A DNA stretch of 64,000 bases, taken from positions 124,001 to 188,000 of the forward strand of contig DBML01000001.1 of NCBI GenBank assembly GCA_002298915.1, given 5' to 3'. Positions 15,447 through 23,569 of the stretch are shown one piece after another (the stretch's first letter is position 1; the number at the start of each line of letters is the position of its first letter). The position numbers and the translations under genes were made by a program. The notes under the pieces are model-generated. The model was not told the DNA's origin. It saw only the letters and a list, made by a program, of their open reading frames with translations, and ran no database searches. This DNA is from Clostridium sp. UBA699 (lineage in GTDB: Bacteria; Bacillota; Clostridia; Clostridiales; Clostridiaceae).

Positions 15447-15453
15447 CAAGTTA

Positions 15454-16194
15454 TCAGTAGAGGTAATCTTCGAGTGCAGGTATGTCGAGCAGTGTAACCT
15501 TGTTCTTGTCAAAGTCTATGAGCCCCTCGTCCTTCATGTTGATGAACTCCCTTGACAGCGAAGGTCTCTGGACTCCCAGGGCTTCGGCCATCTCCTTCCT
15601 GGACATCGGCAGGAGGATGACAGTCTTCTTCTGCCTGCGGTATTCATCCATGAGGTAGTTGCATATTTTCTCCCTGAGGGTGTCGAAGGACAGCAGCGTT
15701 ATCTTCCTGTTGAGCATGAGGATCTTGTTCGAGAGAAGCTCCATGAAGTTCTTTAGTATGGTCTGGTCCGCCGAGCACATCCGGACTATGTCGTCCCTGC
15801 TTATGTACAGGACCACGGAGGGGGAGGAGGAGACGATCGTGGAAGGGTACCTCCTCATGTTGGAGAAGACAATAACCTCACCGAAGGTGTCGCCTGGCGC
15901 CAGCGAGTTAACTGTAAGCGTCTTTCCGCTAAGGAATATCTTCTGGATCTCTATATGACCTTCGAGAAGTATGCCGATGCTCGTGCATTCGTCACCTTCG
16001 AAGGCTATGGTCTGGTTCTTGGAGTAGCTGGTCAGCCTCGCGCTTACGCCGTTGAGGGTGTCCATAAGGACATCGTTTTCGACTTCCTTGAAGACGGCGC
16101 ACCTTTTGAGCGCATCGGCATATTTGTCCATGCAGCTTGCGGATTCCGTGCACCACCTGCAGGCCAGCCTGTTTTCTGACATAGATTTATTCAT
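15454..16194 (-). CDS. Crp/Fnr-family transcriptional regulator
   Basis: A 246-residue regulator. The N-terminus carries cysteines in CRWCTESASC and a further Cys in LKRC, which could bind an iron–sulfur cluster as in Fnr or sense redox. A cyclic-nucleotide-binding-like beta barrel (about residues 35–150; LLEGHIEIQKIFLSG, GDTFGEVIVF) precedes a dimer helix and a C-terminal helix-turn-helix (MSRKEMAEALGVQRPSLSRE). RBS GGGGTGAG precedes the ATG. It is divergent from a ferredoxin gene, and the shared region holds GTAAC-TTAT-GTTAC, a likely Crp/Fnr-type operator for one or both genes. The effector is unknown. Confidence 0.88.
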   Translation of the reverse strand: MNKSMSENRLACRWCTESASCMDKYADALKRCAVFKEVENDVLMDTLNGVSARLTSYSKNQTIAFEGDECTSIGILLEGHIEIQKIFLSGKTLTVNSLAPGDTFGEVIVFSNMRRYPSTIVSSSPSVVLYISRDDIVRMCSADQTILKNFMELLSNKILMLNRKITLLSFDTLREKICNYLMDEYRRQKKTVILLPMSRKEMAEALGVQRPSLSREFINMKDEGLIDFDKNKVTLLDIPALEDYLY

Positions 16195-16221
16195 AAAAAC
16201 TCACCCCGTTTGTCAAAGTGC

Positions 16222-16235
16222 GTAACTTATGTTAC
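16222..16235. promoter_or_regulatory. Putative Crp/Fnr operator
   Basis: GTAAC-TTAT-GTTAC is a perfect 5-4-5 inverted repeat, the geometry of Crp/Fnr family sites. It lies between the divergent regulator and ferredoxin genes, upstream of TATAAT at 16258–16263. Recognition by the adjacent regulator is inferred. Confidence 0.6.
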
Positions 16236-16297
16236 AGTCGTATTGCTTAAATGATACTATAATAGAATCAAGAAATCAATATTCGGGAGGAATAGAA

Positions 16298-17023
16298 ATG
16301 ATAAGAAGGATTGTTGAAATAAACGAAGACAAATGCAACGGCTGCGGACTCTGTGCCAGTGCATGCCACGAAGGGGCTATAAAGATGGTGAACGGAAAGG
16401 CTAAGCTCATCAGCGACGAGTACTGCGACGGCCTAGGCGACTGCCTTCCAGCCTGCCCTGTTGACGCGATCAAAATCGTGGAAAGGGAAGCCATGGAGTA
16501 CAACGAGGAACTGGTAAAGGAAAACATGGAGAAGGCAAAGAAAGCTAAGGCAACCATGCCGTGCGGATGCCCCGGAACAGCCGAAAGGAAGATAGAGCGA
16601 GCACCTGTGGCTGCGAAGAAGGTTGAAAAGGCTGATGAAGCTTACGAGGAGCATGCATCAGAGCTCAGGCAGTGGCCGGTTCAGCTCAAGCTTGTCAACA
16701 CCAAGGCGAGCTTCTGGGACAATGCGGACGTTCTCGTTGCTGCCGACTGCACAGCCTACGCATATGCTGGCTTCCACAAAGATTTTATAAAGGACCGCGT
16801 GACGGTAATAGGCTGCCCTAAGCTTGACGACGCAAAGTTCTATGAAGAAAAGCTTGCAGAGATACTCAAGAGCAACAGGATCAAGAGCCTCACTGTCGTG
16901 AGGATGGAGGTGCCTTGCTGCGGAGGGATAGTAAGCGCGGTCAAGAACGCGATGCTCAGCGCGCAGGTCATAGTCCCTTACAGGGAAGTCACAATATCAA
17001 CCGACGGGCGTGTAATATCATAA
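16298..17023 (+). CDS. 4Fe-4S ferredoxin-domain iron–sulfur protein
   Basis: A 241-residue protein. Residues 1–65 hold a 2[4Fe-4S]-type ferredoxin domain: CNGCGLCASACHEGA and CDGLGDCLPACPVDA (the second cluster has the looser CxxxxxCxxxC spacing). The middle contains another cysteine group, MPCGCPG. The C-terminal about 110 residues (QWPVQLKLVNTKASFWDNADVLVAADCTAYAY … VPCCGGI) resemble proteins annotated as ferredoxins of the CoB-CoM/flavodoxin-like type. It is probably an electron-transfer protein. The ATG has GGGAGGAA upstream. Divergent from the Crp/Fnr gene, which may regulate it. Confidence 0.8.
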   Translation: MIRRIVEINEDKCNGCGLCASACHEGAIKMVNGKAKLISDEYCDGLGDCLPACPVDAIKIVEREAMEYNEELVKENMEKAKKAKATMPCGCPGTAERKIERAPVAAKKVEKADEAYEEHASELRQWPVQLKLVNTKASFWDNADVLVAADCTAYAYAGFHKDFIKDRVTVIGCPKLDDAKFYEEKLAEILKSNRIKSLTVVRMEVPCCGGIVSAVKNAMLSAQVIVPYREVTISTDGRVIS

Positions 17024-17072
17024 ATAAAATGCTATAATACTAATGTTATCTCAAAGCAAAGGAAGTGGACCA

Positions 17073-17852
17073 ATGGATCCGGTAGCATTCAACATATTCG
17101 GTCTCGACATAATGTGGTACGGCGTTTTGATAGCATTAGGTGTCGTTGCGGCGATGGCGCTGTCATCGTATATAAGCAGGATAAACGGGATGGATTTCGA
17201 GCAGATCCTCGACATATTCCTATTCGCCTTCCCGGCTGCAATAGTTGGGGCCAGGCTATACTACGTGGCGTTCGAGTTCGATTACTACAGAAACAACCTC
17301 CAGGATATATTCAATATAAGGCAGGGGGGACTTGCCTTTCACGGAGGGCTCATCGCAGCCCTTCTTGTGACGTTCATTTACACCAGGGTGAAGAAGCTCA
17401 GCTTCCTCAGGGTGACCGACACGGTAGCCCCCGGCATAGTCCTGGCACAGTCAATAGGGCGCTGGGGGAACTTCTTCAACAGCGAGGCCCACGGCGGCCC
17501 GGTGACGAAGCAGTTCATACAGATGTTCCCGGAATTCATACAGAAGGGGATGTACATCGGCGGGACTTTCTACCATCCGACGTTCCTGTACGAATCCATA
17601 TGGAACCTGTGCGTATGCGTTTTCCTGGTGTTCCTGTCCAGGAAGAAGCCGCGCAAGGGAACGGTTATAGCGTCCTACATCGGGCTCTATTCCCTGGGCA
17701 GGTTCTTCATAGAGGGCCTCAGGACCGACAGCCTGATGCTGGGAGGACTCATAAGGATTGCCCAGCTGGTTAGCGTCGCAGGAATGCTGATCTGCATCGC
17801 AGGACTTTTTGCAATATACAGGGACAAGCTGGTAAAGACCCGCAAGGATTGA
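17073..17852 (+). CDS. lgt: Phosphatidylglycerol–prolipoprotein diacylglyceryl transferase Lgt
   Basis: A 259-residue membrane enzyme that transfers diacylglycerol to the lipobox cysteine of prolipoproteins. The Lgt signature GRWGNFFNSEAHGG is present in the middle, with about seven hydrophobic segments and the H-rich AFHGGLI segment upstream. The start is ATG 17073, preceded by AAAGGAAGTGG. An in-frame ATG at 17043 lies only a few bases after a TATAAT (17033–17038) and lacks a ribosome-binding site, so it is unlikely. It would process the lipoprotein encoded at 19105. Confidence 0.95.
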   Translation: MDPVAFNIFGLDIMWYGVLIALGVVAAMALSSYISRINGMDFEQILDIFLFAFPAAIVGARLYYVAFEFDYYRNNLQDIFNIRQGGLAFHGGLIAALLVTFIYTRVKKLSFLRVTDTVAPGIVLAQSIGRWGNFFNSEAHGGPVTKQFIQMFPEFIQKGMYIGGTFYHPTFLYESIWNLCVCVFLVFLSRKKPRKGTVIASYIGLYSLGRFFIEGLRTDSLMLGGLIRIAQLVSVAGMLICIAGLFAIYRDKLVKTRKD

Positions 17853-17904
17853 CATTGAACCCGTGATTATGTAACATAGTAAATAGTATATGAAATAAAA
17901 AAAC

Positions 17905-17980
17905 AGGGGAGCTTAAGCGGCTGAGAGGGAGCGATCGTTCCGACCCTTAACCTGAACTGGGTAATTCCAGCGTAGGGAGT
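17905..17980 (+). promoter_or_regulatory. TPP riboswitch (THI element)
   Basis: The leader contains the conserved THI-box segments AGGGGAGC, GGCTGAGAGGG, GACCCTTAACCTGAACTGGGTAATTCCAGCG and TAGGGAG in the right order. It lies upstream of a transporter operon for a thiamine precursor. TPP binding should reduce expression; no clear terminator hairpin was found between the aptamer and 18061, so a translational mechanism is possible. Confidence 0.95.
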
Positions 17981-18060
17981 GGAAATTTTGCAGCACTGGA
18001 GATTCGGCTTCCTATCCATTCGGGTGGGGAGCTTCTTTGTATTCAAAGGGGGAAATTGGC

Positions 18061-18351
18061 ATGGCAAACATAAACTTGAGCCTGCAGGTGTTGCCTGTGG
18101 TGCCGGACGCAGACATCTATAAGGTAGTAGACAAGGTGATAGAGCACATCAAAAGCACCGGGGTTAAATACGAGGTGGGTCCTATGGAGACCACTATGGA
18201 GGGTGAGCTCGATGAGCTTTTCGGCATCGTGAAGAAAGCCCAGGAGATATGCGTTGAGGAAGGGGCCGAAAGGGTCGTCTCCATCGTGAAGATAGACTAC
18301 AAACCCGAGGGCGTGACAATTGATGAAAAAATATATAAATACAGAAAGTAA
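18061..18351 (+). CDS. Thiamine-binding MTH1187/YkoF-like protein
   Basis: A 96-residue protein of the small thiamine-binding family (COG0011). The conserved pattern includes SLQVLPVV at the N-terminus, VEHI/KSTGVKYEVGPMETTMEGE and VSIVKIDYKP near the C-terminus. Such proteins bind thiamine or its precursor in the cytosol and often accompany HMP transporters. ATG 18061 follows GGGGG at the end of the TPP riboswitch leader, so this is the first gene of the regulated operon. It overlaps the permease gene by 29 bases. Confidence 0.85.
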   Translation: MANINLSLQVLPVVPDADIYKVVDKVIEHIKSTGVKYEVGPMETTMEGELDELFGIVKKAQEICVEEGAERVVSIVKIDYKPEGVTIDEKIYKYRK

Positions 18352-19105
18352 GCTCATACCGGCAGCGTTCCAGGTGTTGCTGATAATGCTGTGGCAGTTC
18401 CTGGCTGACAGCGGCAGCATACCAAAGTACATCCTGCCGTCGCCCAAGGACATCGTGGTTACGCTTTTCAATATACTGCCGAGCATAAGAGGTCACCTGT
18501 ACACGACGCTGCAGGAAGCTTTGATAGGCTTCGCAATAGCAGTGGCTTTATCCGTAGTCATAGCGGTGCTCATGGACAACTACAGCATCATCAGGAAGAG
18601 CCTCTATCCCATGCTGGTCGTCTCGCAGACGATACCGGTCATTGCCTTGGCGCCGCTGTTCATGGTATGGTTCGGCTTCGGCATAACACCTAAGATAGTT
18701 GCAGTCGTGCTGGTCTGCTTCTTCCCGGTTGCCGTGAGCCTTCTTGACGGCCTTGAATCCGTGGACAGGGACATGATCAACCTTCTGAAGTCCATGGGGG
18801 CTTCAAAGTTCCAGATATTCCGATACGTCAAGTTCCCTGGTGCGCTGACCGGATTCTTTTCAGGGCTCAGGATAGCTGCAACCTACAGCATAATGGGAGC
18901 GATAATCGGCGAATGGCTAGGGGGCGAAAAGGGGCTAGGAGTATACATGATAAGGGTGAAGCACTCCTTTGCCCTGGACAAGATGTTCGCTGCCATCCTG
19001 ATCATAGTGCTTCTCAGCATGGCGCTATTCGGGTTGATATACATCATCCAGAGGCTTGTCACGCCTTGGGATGTTAAAGACAAATTTAAGGGGGAAACAG
19101 AATAA
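18323..19105 (+). CDS. thiX: ABC transporter permease for HMP/thiamine precursor
   Basis: A 260-residue inner-membrane permease of the SsuC/TauC/ThiX type with about six hydrophobic helices. The EAA-type cytoplasmic loop that contacts the ATPase is visible as LLKSMGASKFQIFRYVKFPG. It starts within the previous gene and ends with a TAATG overlap onto the binding-protein gene. Under the TPP riboswitch and next to a THI5-like binding protein, it is assigned to pyrimidine-precursor (HMP or formylaminopyrimidine) uptake. An alternative TTG start lies three bases upstream. Confidence 0.87.
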   Translation: MKKYINTESKLIPAAFQVLLIMLWQFLADSGSIPKYILPSPKDIVVTLFNILPSIRGHLYTTLQEALIGFAIAVALSVVIAVLMDNYSIIRKSLYPMLVVSQTIPVIALAPLFMVWFGFGITPKIVAVVLVCFFPVAVSLLDGLESVDRDMINLLKSMGASKFQIFRYVKFPGALTGFFSGLRIAATYSIMGAIIGEWLGGEKGLGVYMIRVKHSFALDKMFAAILIIVLLSMALFGLIYIIQRLVTPWDVKDKFKGETE

Positions 19106-20085
19106 TGAAAAAAAGGATACTGGCGCTGCTCGCGGCAACTGTCATGGCTATAGGCCTGCTTGCCGGCTGCGGCCCGAAGGAAGCAAAGAAAATAACGGTC
19201 GTGCTCGACTGGGTTCCAAACACCAACCATACCGGCCTTTACGTGGCCAAGGAAAAGGGATACTACGCGGCTGAAGGGCTTGATGTGGAGATAATACAGC
19301 CTTCGGAAGGAGGAACCGCAAGCCTCATAGCAGCAGGACAGGGGCAGTTCGGCGTGAGCTACCAGGAGGAGGTAACCATGGCAAGGACTGCTGAGAACCC
19401 GCTGCCGATAAAGGCTATCGCTGCCGTCATACAGCATAACACGTCGGGCTTCGCATCGCCTGCCGACAAGAACATAACAAGGCCTAAGGACTTCGAAGGG
19501 AAGACCTACGGAGGATGGGGCTCGCCATCAGAGGAAGCCATACTGAAGGCGATAATGGAAAAGGACGGAGGAGACTTCTCCAAGCTCAAGATCGTCAACG
19601 TTGGGACAGAGGACTTCTTTGCGGCAACCAAGGGCGAGATAGATTTCGAATGGATATTCGAGGGATGGACCGGGATACAGGCAAAGCTGAGCAACGTCCC
19701 GCTGAACTATATAGAGCTCAGGAAGGTTGATCCTAGCCTCGACTACTACACACCTGTCATAATTGCCAACGACTCCTACCTTAAGGAGAATCCAGAGATA
19801 GCCAAGGCGTTCCTGAGGGCGACTACGAAAGGCTACGAATACGCCATGAGCAACCCGGAGGAATCGGCTAAGATACTCGTGAAGTATGCGCCTGAAACGG
19901 ACGAGAAGCTTGCGATCGCAAGCCAGGAGTACCTGAAGGACCAGTACAAGGCTGAAGCGGCCAGATGGGGCGAGATGAAGACCTCTGTCTGGGACAACTA
20001 CACCAGGTTCCTGCTGGACAACAAGCTTATCCCTAAGAACCTTGATTCGAGCGAGGCGTTCACGAATGAGTACCTCCCTCAATAG
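19105..20085 (+). CDS. thiY: THI5/NMT1-like pyrimidine-precursor-binding lipoprotein
   Basis: A 326-residue extracytoplasmic binding protein. The N-terminus is a lipoprotein signal (MKKRILALLAATVMAIG, then LLAGC), so Lgt should lipidate Cys22. The mature protein begins with the THI5/NMT1 pattern ITVVLDWVPNTNHTGLYVAK and has GGTASLIAAGQ, typical of ThiY, which binds HMP or its formylated derivative. It forms an operon with the permease and ATPase under the TPP riboswitch. Overlaps: one base with the permease stop (TAATG) and 20 bases with the ATPase gene. Confidence 0.92.
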   Translation: MKKRILALLAATVMAIGLLAGCGPKEAKKITVVLDWVPNTNHTGLYVAKEKGYYAAEGLDVEIIQPSEGGTASLIAAGQGQFGVSYQEEVTMARTAENPLPIKAIAAVIQHNTSGFASPADKNITRPKDFEGKTYGGWGSPSEEAILKAIMEKDGGDFSKLKIVNVGTEDFFAATKGEIDFEWIFEGWTGIQAKLSNVPLNYIELRKVDPSLDYYTPVIIANDSYLKENPEIAKAFLRATTKGYEYAMSNPEESAKILVKYAPETDEKLAIASQEYLKDQYKAEAARWGEMKTSVWDNYTRFLLDNKLIPKNLDSSEAFTNEYLPQ

Positions 20086-20821
20086 CACCTGCAAGCTCAG
20101 GACCGAAAAGATATTCAAGAACTACGAGGGCATGCCTATACTGGACAACATTTCCATAGAGCTTTACGAGAACGAGTTCGTGAGCATACTCGGACCAAGC
20201 GGCTGCGGCAAAAGCACGCTCTTCAACATAATAGCCGGGCTGGACACTCCCGAATCCGGAACCTACTATATAGACGGGGAGGAGAGCTCAGGAAAGCTCG
20301 GCAAGGTTAGCTACATGCACCAGAAGGACCTGCTGCTCCCCTGGAAGAAGATAATAGACAACCTCGCCATGCCTCTGGTCATAAAGGGCATGAAGAAGAA
20401 AGAGGCGAGGGAGGAGGCGGCTAAGTACCTGGAGACCTTCGGGCTTGAGGGCTTCGGGAACAAATACCCGAGGCAGCTTTCTGGAGGGATGAGGCAGAGG
20501 GCGGCTCTTTTAAGGGCCTACCTGTTCTCAAGGAACATCATGCTCCTGGACGAGCCCTTCGGGGCTCTGGACGCTATAACCAGGTCCAGGATACACTGCT
20601 GGCTGCTCAACGTGGTGAAGAAGCTGAACACGTCCATCCTTTTCATCACCCACGACATTGAGGAGGCTATACTCCTCTCTGACAGGATCTACGTTCTTTC
20701 CGAAAGGCCCGCCAGGGTCAAGGACGAGATAGTGGTGGACCTCAAGGGGGAGAGGGACAAGGCCATAGTGACAACTGCGGAATTCAACGCGATCAAAAAG
20801 AGGATAATGGACAACCTGTAG
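20066..20821 (+). CDS. thiZ: ABC transporter ATPase for HMP/thiamine precursor
   Basis: A 251-residue ATPase of the SsuB/TauB/ThiZ type. Motifs in order: Walker A GPSGCGKST, Q-loop MHQKDLLLPW, signature LSGGMRQR, Walker B IMLLDEPFGALD and switch His in THDIEEA. The start is ATG 20066, overlapping the end of thiY; an in-frame upstream start at 20042 is possible but deeper in thiY. It energises uptake by the ThiXY components and is the last gene of the TPP operon. Confidence 0.92.
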   Translation: MSTSLNSTCKLRTEKIFKNYEGMPILDNISIELYENEFVSILGPSGCGKSTLFNIIAGLDTPESGTYYIDGEESSGKLGKVSYMHQKDLLLPWKKIIDNLAMPLVIKGMKKKEAREEAAKYLETFGLEGFGNKYPRQLSGGMRQRAALLRAYLFSRNIMLLDEPFGALDAITRSRIHCWLLNVVKKLNTSILFITHDIEEAILLSDRIYVLSERPARVKDEIVVDLKGERDKAIVTTAEFNAIKKRIMDNL

Positions 20822-20830
20822 AAGGTTCTT

Positions 20831-20872
20831 AAAACCCATTGCGCTGACAAAAGTCGGCGGAATGGGTTTTTC
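20831..20872 (+). terminator. Terminator of the thiamine-precursor operon
   Basis: AAAACCCATT … AATGGGTTTT encloses an inner stem CGCTGAC/GTCGGCG with an AAAA loop, followed by a T run. Confidence 0.88.
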
Positions 20873-20984
20873 TGCTCCTTGTATCGCGATTCTTTTTTTC
20901 GAATCCTCTGATTTTTACCGATTAAGTGGTTCAATCTTTTCCATATTTGTGAGATAATTAATTTATGATATTCAGAAAAAGCAC

Positions 20985-21013
20985 TTGCCAAACAATAATA
21001 ATTATTATATAAT
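20985..21013 (+). promoter_or_regulatory. Reverse-rubrerythrin promoter with AT-rich palindromes
   Basis: TTGCCA (20985–20990) and TATAAT (21008–21013) are 17 bases apart. The spacer and -10 contain overlapping palindromes (ATAATAATTATTAT; TTATTATATAATAA). These resemble, but do not exactly match, PerR boxes (TTATAAT-N-ATTATAA). Peroxide control is plausible for this gene class but unproven. Confidence 0.5.
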
Positions 21014-21070
21014 AACAATTGTAAAGAAATTAACCAAATAATAAATTACATAAGCGAAGGAGAAGATAAA

Positions 21071-21616
21071 ATGAAAAAGTTTGTTTGTACAGTATGCGGA
21101 TATGTTTACGAGGGAGATGCGGCACCAGAGTTCTGCCCAATGTGCAAAGCTCCTGCAGATAAATTCATAGAAAAAAGCGAAGGCGCCATGGAGTGGGCTG
21201 ACGAGCACAAGATCGGAGTTGCTAAGGATGTAGATCCTCAGGTTCTTGAGGGCCTCAGAATGAACTTCATGGGAGAATGCACAGAGGTAGGCATGTACCT
21301 GGCGATGAGCAGGCAGGCTGACAGAGAAGGCTTCCCAGAGGTTGCAGAGGCTTACAAGAGGATAGCGTTCGAGGAAGCTGAGCATGCAGCGAAATTCGCA
21401 GAACTACTTGGGGAATGCGTAGCTGCAGACACAAAAGCAAACCTGCAGGCAAGGGTAGACGCAGAGCACGGCGCATGCCAGGGCAAGAAGGAGCTCGCTA
21501 CACTCGCTAAGAAGCTCAACTACGATGCAATCCACGACACAGTTCACGAGATGTGCAAAGATGAGGCAAGACACGGATCAGCGTTCAAGGGGATGCTGGA
21601 CAGGTACTTCAAATAG
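21071..21616 (+). CDS. Reverse rubrerythrin (NADH peroxidase component)
   Basis: A 181-residue non-haem iron protein. The N-terminus is a rubredoxin-type iron site (CTVCGYVYEG and CPMCKAPADKF). It is followed by a four-helix ferritin-like di-iron domain (ECTEVGMYLAM, EEAEHAAKF, CKDEARHGSAF). This rubredoxin-first order defines reverse rubrerythrin, the oxygen- and peroxide-detoxifying enzyme of clostridia. The ATG follows GAAGGAGAAG. It is monocistronic between its own promoter and terminator. Confidence 0.93.
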   Translation: MKKFVCTVCGYVYEGDAAPEFCPMCKAPADKFIEKSEGAMEWADEHKIGVAKDVDPQVLEGLRMNFMGECTEVGMYLAMSRQADREGFPEVAEAYKRIAFEEAEHAAKFAELLGECVAADTKANLQARVDAEHGACQGKKELATLAKKLNYDAIHDTVHEMCKDEARHGSAFKGMLDRYFK

Positions 21617-21633
21617 AATATATAGAAACAGGA

Positions 21634-21656
21634 GGCGGTACCACGTACCGTCTTTT
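21634..21656 (+). terminator. Terminator after reverse rubrerythrin
   Basis: GGCGGTAC (21634–21641) and GTACCGTC (21645–21652) form an 8-bp stem with one G·T pair and a CAC loop, followed by TTTT. Confidence 0.78.
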
Positions 21657-21685
21657 GTGCATTATCTAATAGGGTGGTGTTGGGT

Positions 21686-23461
21686 TTGAGGGAATGCGGG
21701 GATTTTGACAGCGTTAAGCTTGCAGCAGAGCTGAGAGTGATATTCAGTGAGCTCTGCAGGGAATGCTCGGAGCAGGAGGCCTACAGGTACATAGTCAATC
21801 ACATGATATCGAGGATATCAGAGGACACGGGAATGCAGCTCGAATACAGCATTCCTGAGATCAGCTGCAGAAGGGAGACTCTGGAGGGTCTAAGCCGCAC
21901 CCTGGACAGGGAGAGGTGCGACTTCGGAGCAGCTGCGGGAGAAGGTCTGCTCGGAGAGATCTACGAGAGCTTCCTGGACAGGCGAACGAGAAAGCGGCTG
22001 GGGCTCTTCTATACTCCCGGACATGTAATCGGATTCTTACTGGAGAAGACGCTGGAAGGTGCAGACCTGGTTGAAAATCCGTACATAAGGGTGCTTGACC
22101 CCGCTTGCGGCAGCGGGTATTTCCTTCTTCAGGCCTACGACCTGCTGAGGAAAAAGTTCGAGGAGAACGAAGCTTCGCTGGTTAAAAAATACGGAAACTC
22201 CTTCTGCAGAAGCAACATCCACAGGCATATCCTGGAGAACTGTTTGTTCGGAGCTGACATAGACGAGTTCGGAGCGCTGCTTACAAGGACAGCACTTTCG
22301 CTGAAGGATATGGAAGGCAGCGGCAGCTCACCAAACATAGCTGTTTGCGACAGCCTCGTAAGGTGGGAGGAAGGAGCGAATCCCGAGCTTGCCTCATTTT
22401 GGGGAAGGGGCTTCGACTTCATAGTCGGGAATCCGCCCTGGATTTCCCTTTCGAGGAAGCATCGAGAGGAGCTGCCTAAGGAAAAGCTTGAGTACTACAA
22501 GATGAACTACACCGGCAACAGCTACCTGCCCAACATGTACGAGTATTTCCTGCAAAGGAGCCTGGAGCTCCTGAAGGAGGGCGGCTCCCTGGGGTTTCTC
22601 ATCCCTGACAGGTTCGCAAAGAACAAGCAGTTCGCCGGATTCCGTAAAAGGATACTCCAAGACTTCAGCCTGAAGACAATTATGTTCGGCGTAAGCATGG
22701 AAGGAGTTTTGGCTGACTCCATGGCCATCGTGATAGGGAAAGAAGCGTTGGGAGAAAACGTAACAGAGGTGCGTAAAGCAGGTGAAATTTTCGGGAACTC
22801 CCAGAAGATCATGCTGGAGAACAAGGACTGCAAGTTCGCATCATATCCGCTGGAGGGATACGGGCAGGATTCAGAGGGGATGGAGAACGATTCGGTTGCG
22901 CTGGGCCTGGTTGCCGAAAGCTTCACGGGATTTATAGGCATTAAAGAGATGATGACCTTGTGCAGAAGCTCGAAAAGCCAGTCGGCGGCAGTGAAGGGTG
23001 AAGACATAGGAAGATATGGGGTTTCTGGGGTCAGGTACTACGACATATCGCAGGAAAACGTAATAGGCGGAACCAAGCTGCACCGCAAGCTTCTCGCCAA
23101 AGAGAAGCTGCTGGTTAGGAAGACCGGCAAAAGGATAGTCGCCGCGCTGGACCGGACCGGGCTCGCCCCCGAGCAGTCACTGTACGGATTAATAATTACG
23201 AGCGCTGAGTTCATGCCGGAATACGTGCTGGCAGTTCTGAATTCAAAGCTTATGGAGGAGTACTACGAAAAATTCCTTGTGACTAACGCGAACTCTACTC
23301 CTCAGCTGAAGAAGATGGATCTTGACAGAATACCGATAAAGAGGTGTTCTATGGAGAAACAGAGGGAGATAGCTGAAATCGTGGAGAGGCTCGCTGATAA
23401 TTACGATCCGCTGCTTCAGGAGCAAGTTGACAGGTTCATATTTGCAATCTACAGAGAGTAA
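21686..23461 (+). CDS. Orphan adenine-specific DNA methyltransferase (CamA/Eco57I-like)
   Basis: A 591-residue N6-adenine methyltransferase of the Eco57I/TaqI-like class. About residues 1–100 are helical. The catalytic domain holds LFYTPGHVIGFLLEKTL, SAM motif DPACGSGYF (138–146), NIHRHILENCLFGADIDE and catalytic motif NPPW (249–252). The C-terminal third resembles a TaqI-like specificity domain. No nuclease motif is seen and no restriction gene is adjacent, so it is an orphan. The block NPYIRVLDPACG…NIHRHIL…GADIDE is close to my memory of C. difficile CamA, which methylates CAAAAA and affects sporulation. TTG 21686 is chosen because AGGGTGG (21671–21677) then sits 8 bases upstream; GTG 21674 is the alternative. 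Confidence 0.8.
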   Translation: MRECGDFDSVKLAAELRVIFSELCRECSEQEAYRYIVNHMISRISEDTGMQLEYSIPEISCRRETLEGLSRTLDRERCDFGAAAGEGLLGEIYESFLDRRTRKRLGLFYTPGHVIGFLLEKTLEGADLVENPYIRVLDPACGSGYFLLQAYDLLRKKFEENEASLVKKYGNSFCRSNIHRHILENCLFGADIDEFGALLTRTALSLKDMEGSGSSPNIAVCDSLVRWEEGANPELASFWGRGFDFIVGNPPWISLSRKHREELPKEKLEYYKMNYTGNSYLPNMYEYFLQRSLELLKEGGSLGFLIPDRFAKNKQFAGFRKRILQDFSLKTIMFGVSMEGVLADSMAIVIGKEALGENVTEVRKAGEIFGNSQKIMLENKDCKFASYPLEGYGQDSEGMENDSVALGLVAESFTGFIGIKEMMTLCRSSKSQSAAVKGEDIGRYGVSGVRYYDISQENVIGGTKLHRKLLAKEKLLVRKTGKRIVAALDRTGLAPEQSLYGLIITSAEFMPEYVLAVLNSKLMEEYYEKFLVTNANSTPQLKKMDLDRIPIKRCSMEKQREIAEIVERLADNYDPLLQEQVDRFIFAIYRE

Positions 23462-23464
23462 ACA

Positions 23465-23497
23465 AACGCCCGTGCCTTTGCAGGCCCAGGCGTTTTT
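23465..23497 (+). terminator. Terminator after the methyltransferase
   Basis: AACGCC (23465–23470) and GGCGTT (23489–23494) enclose an inner GCCT/AGGC stem with a TTGC loop and small internal loop, followed by Ts. Confidence 0.7.
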
Positions 23498-23569
23498 GCA
23501 AATAATCAGATAATTATATGGTTAAAGGTGCAGACCGGAGAGTATAATGTAAATAGACAGCAGAGATGT

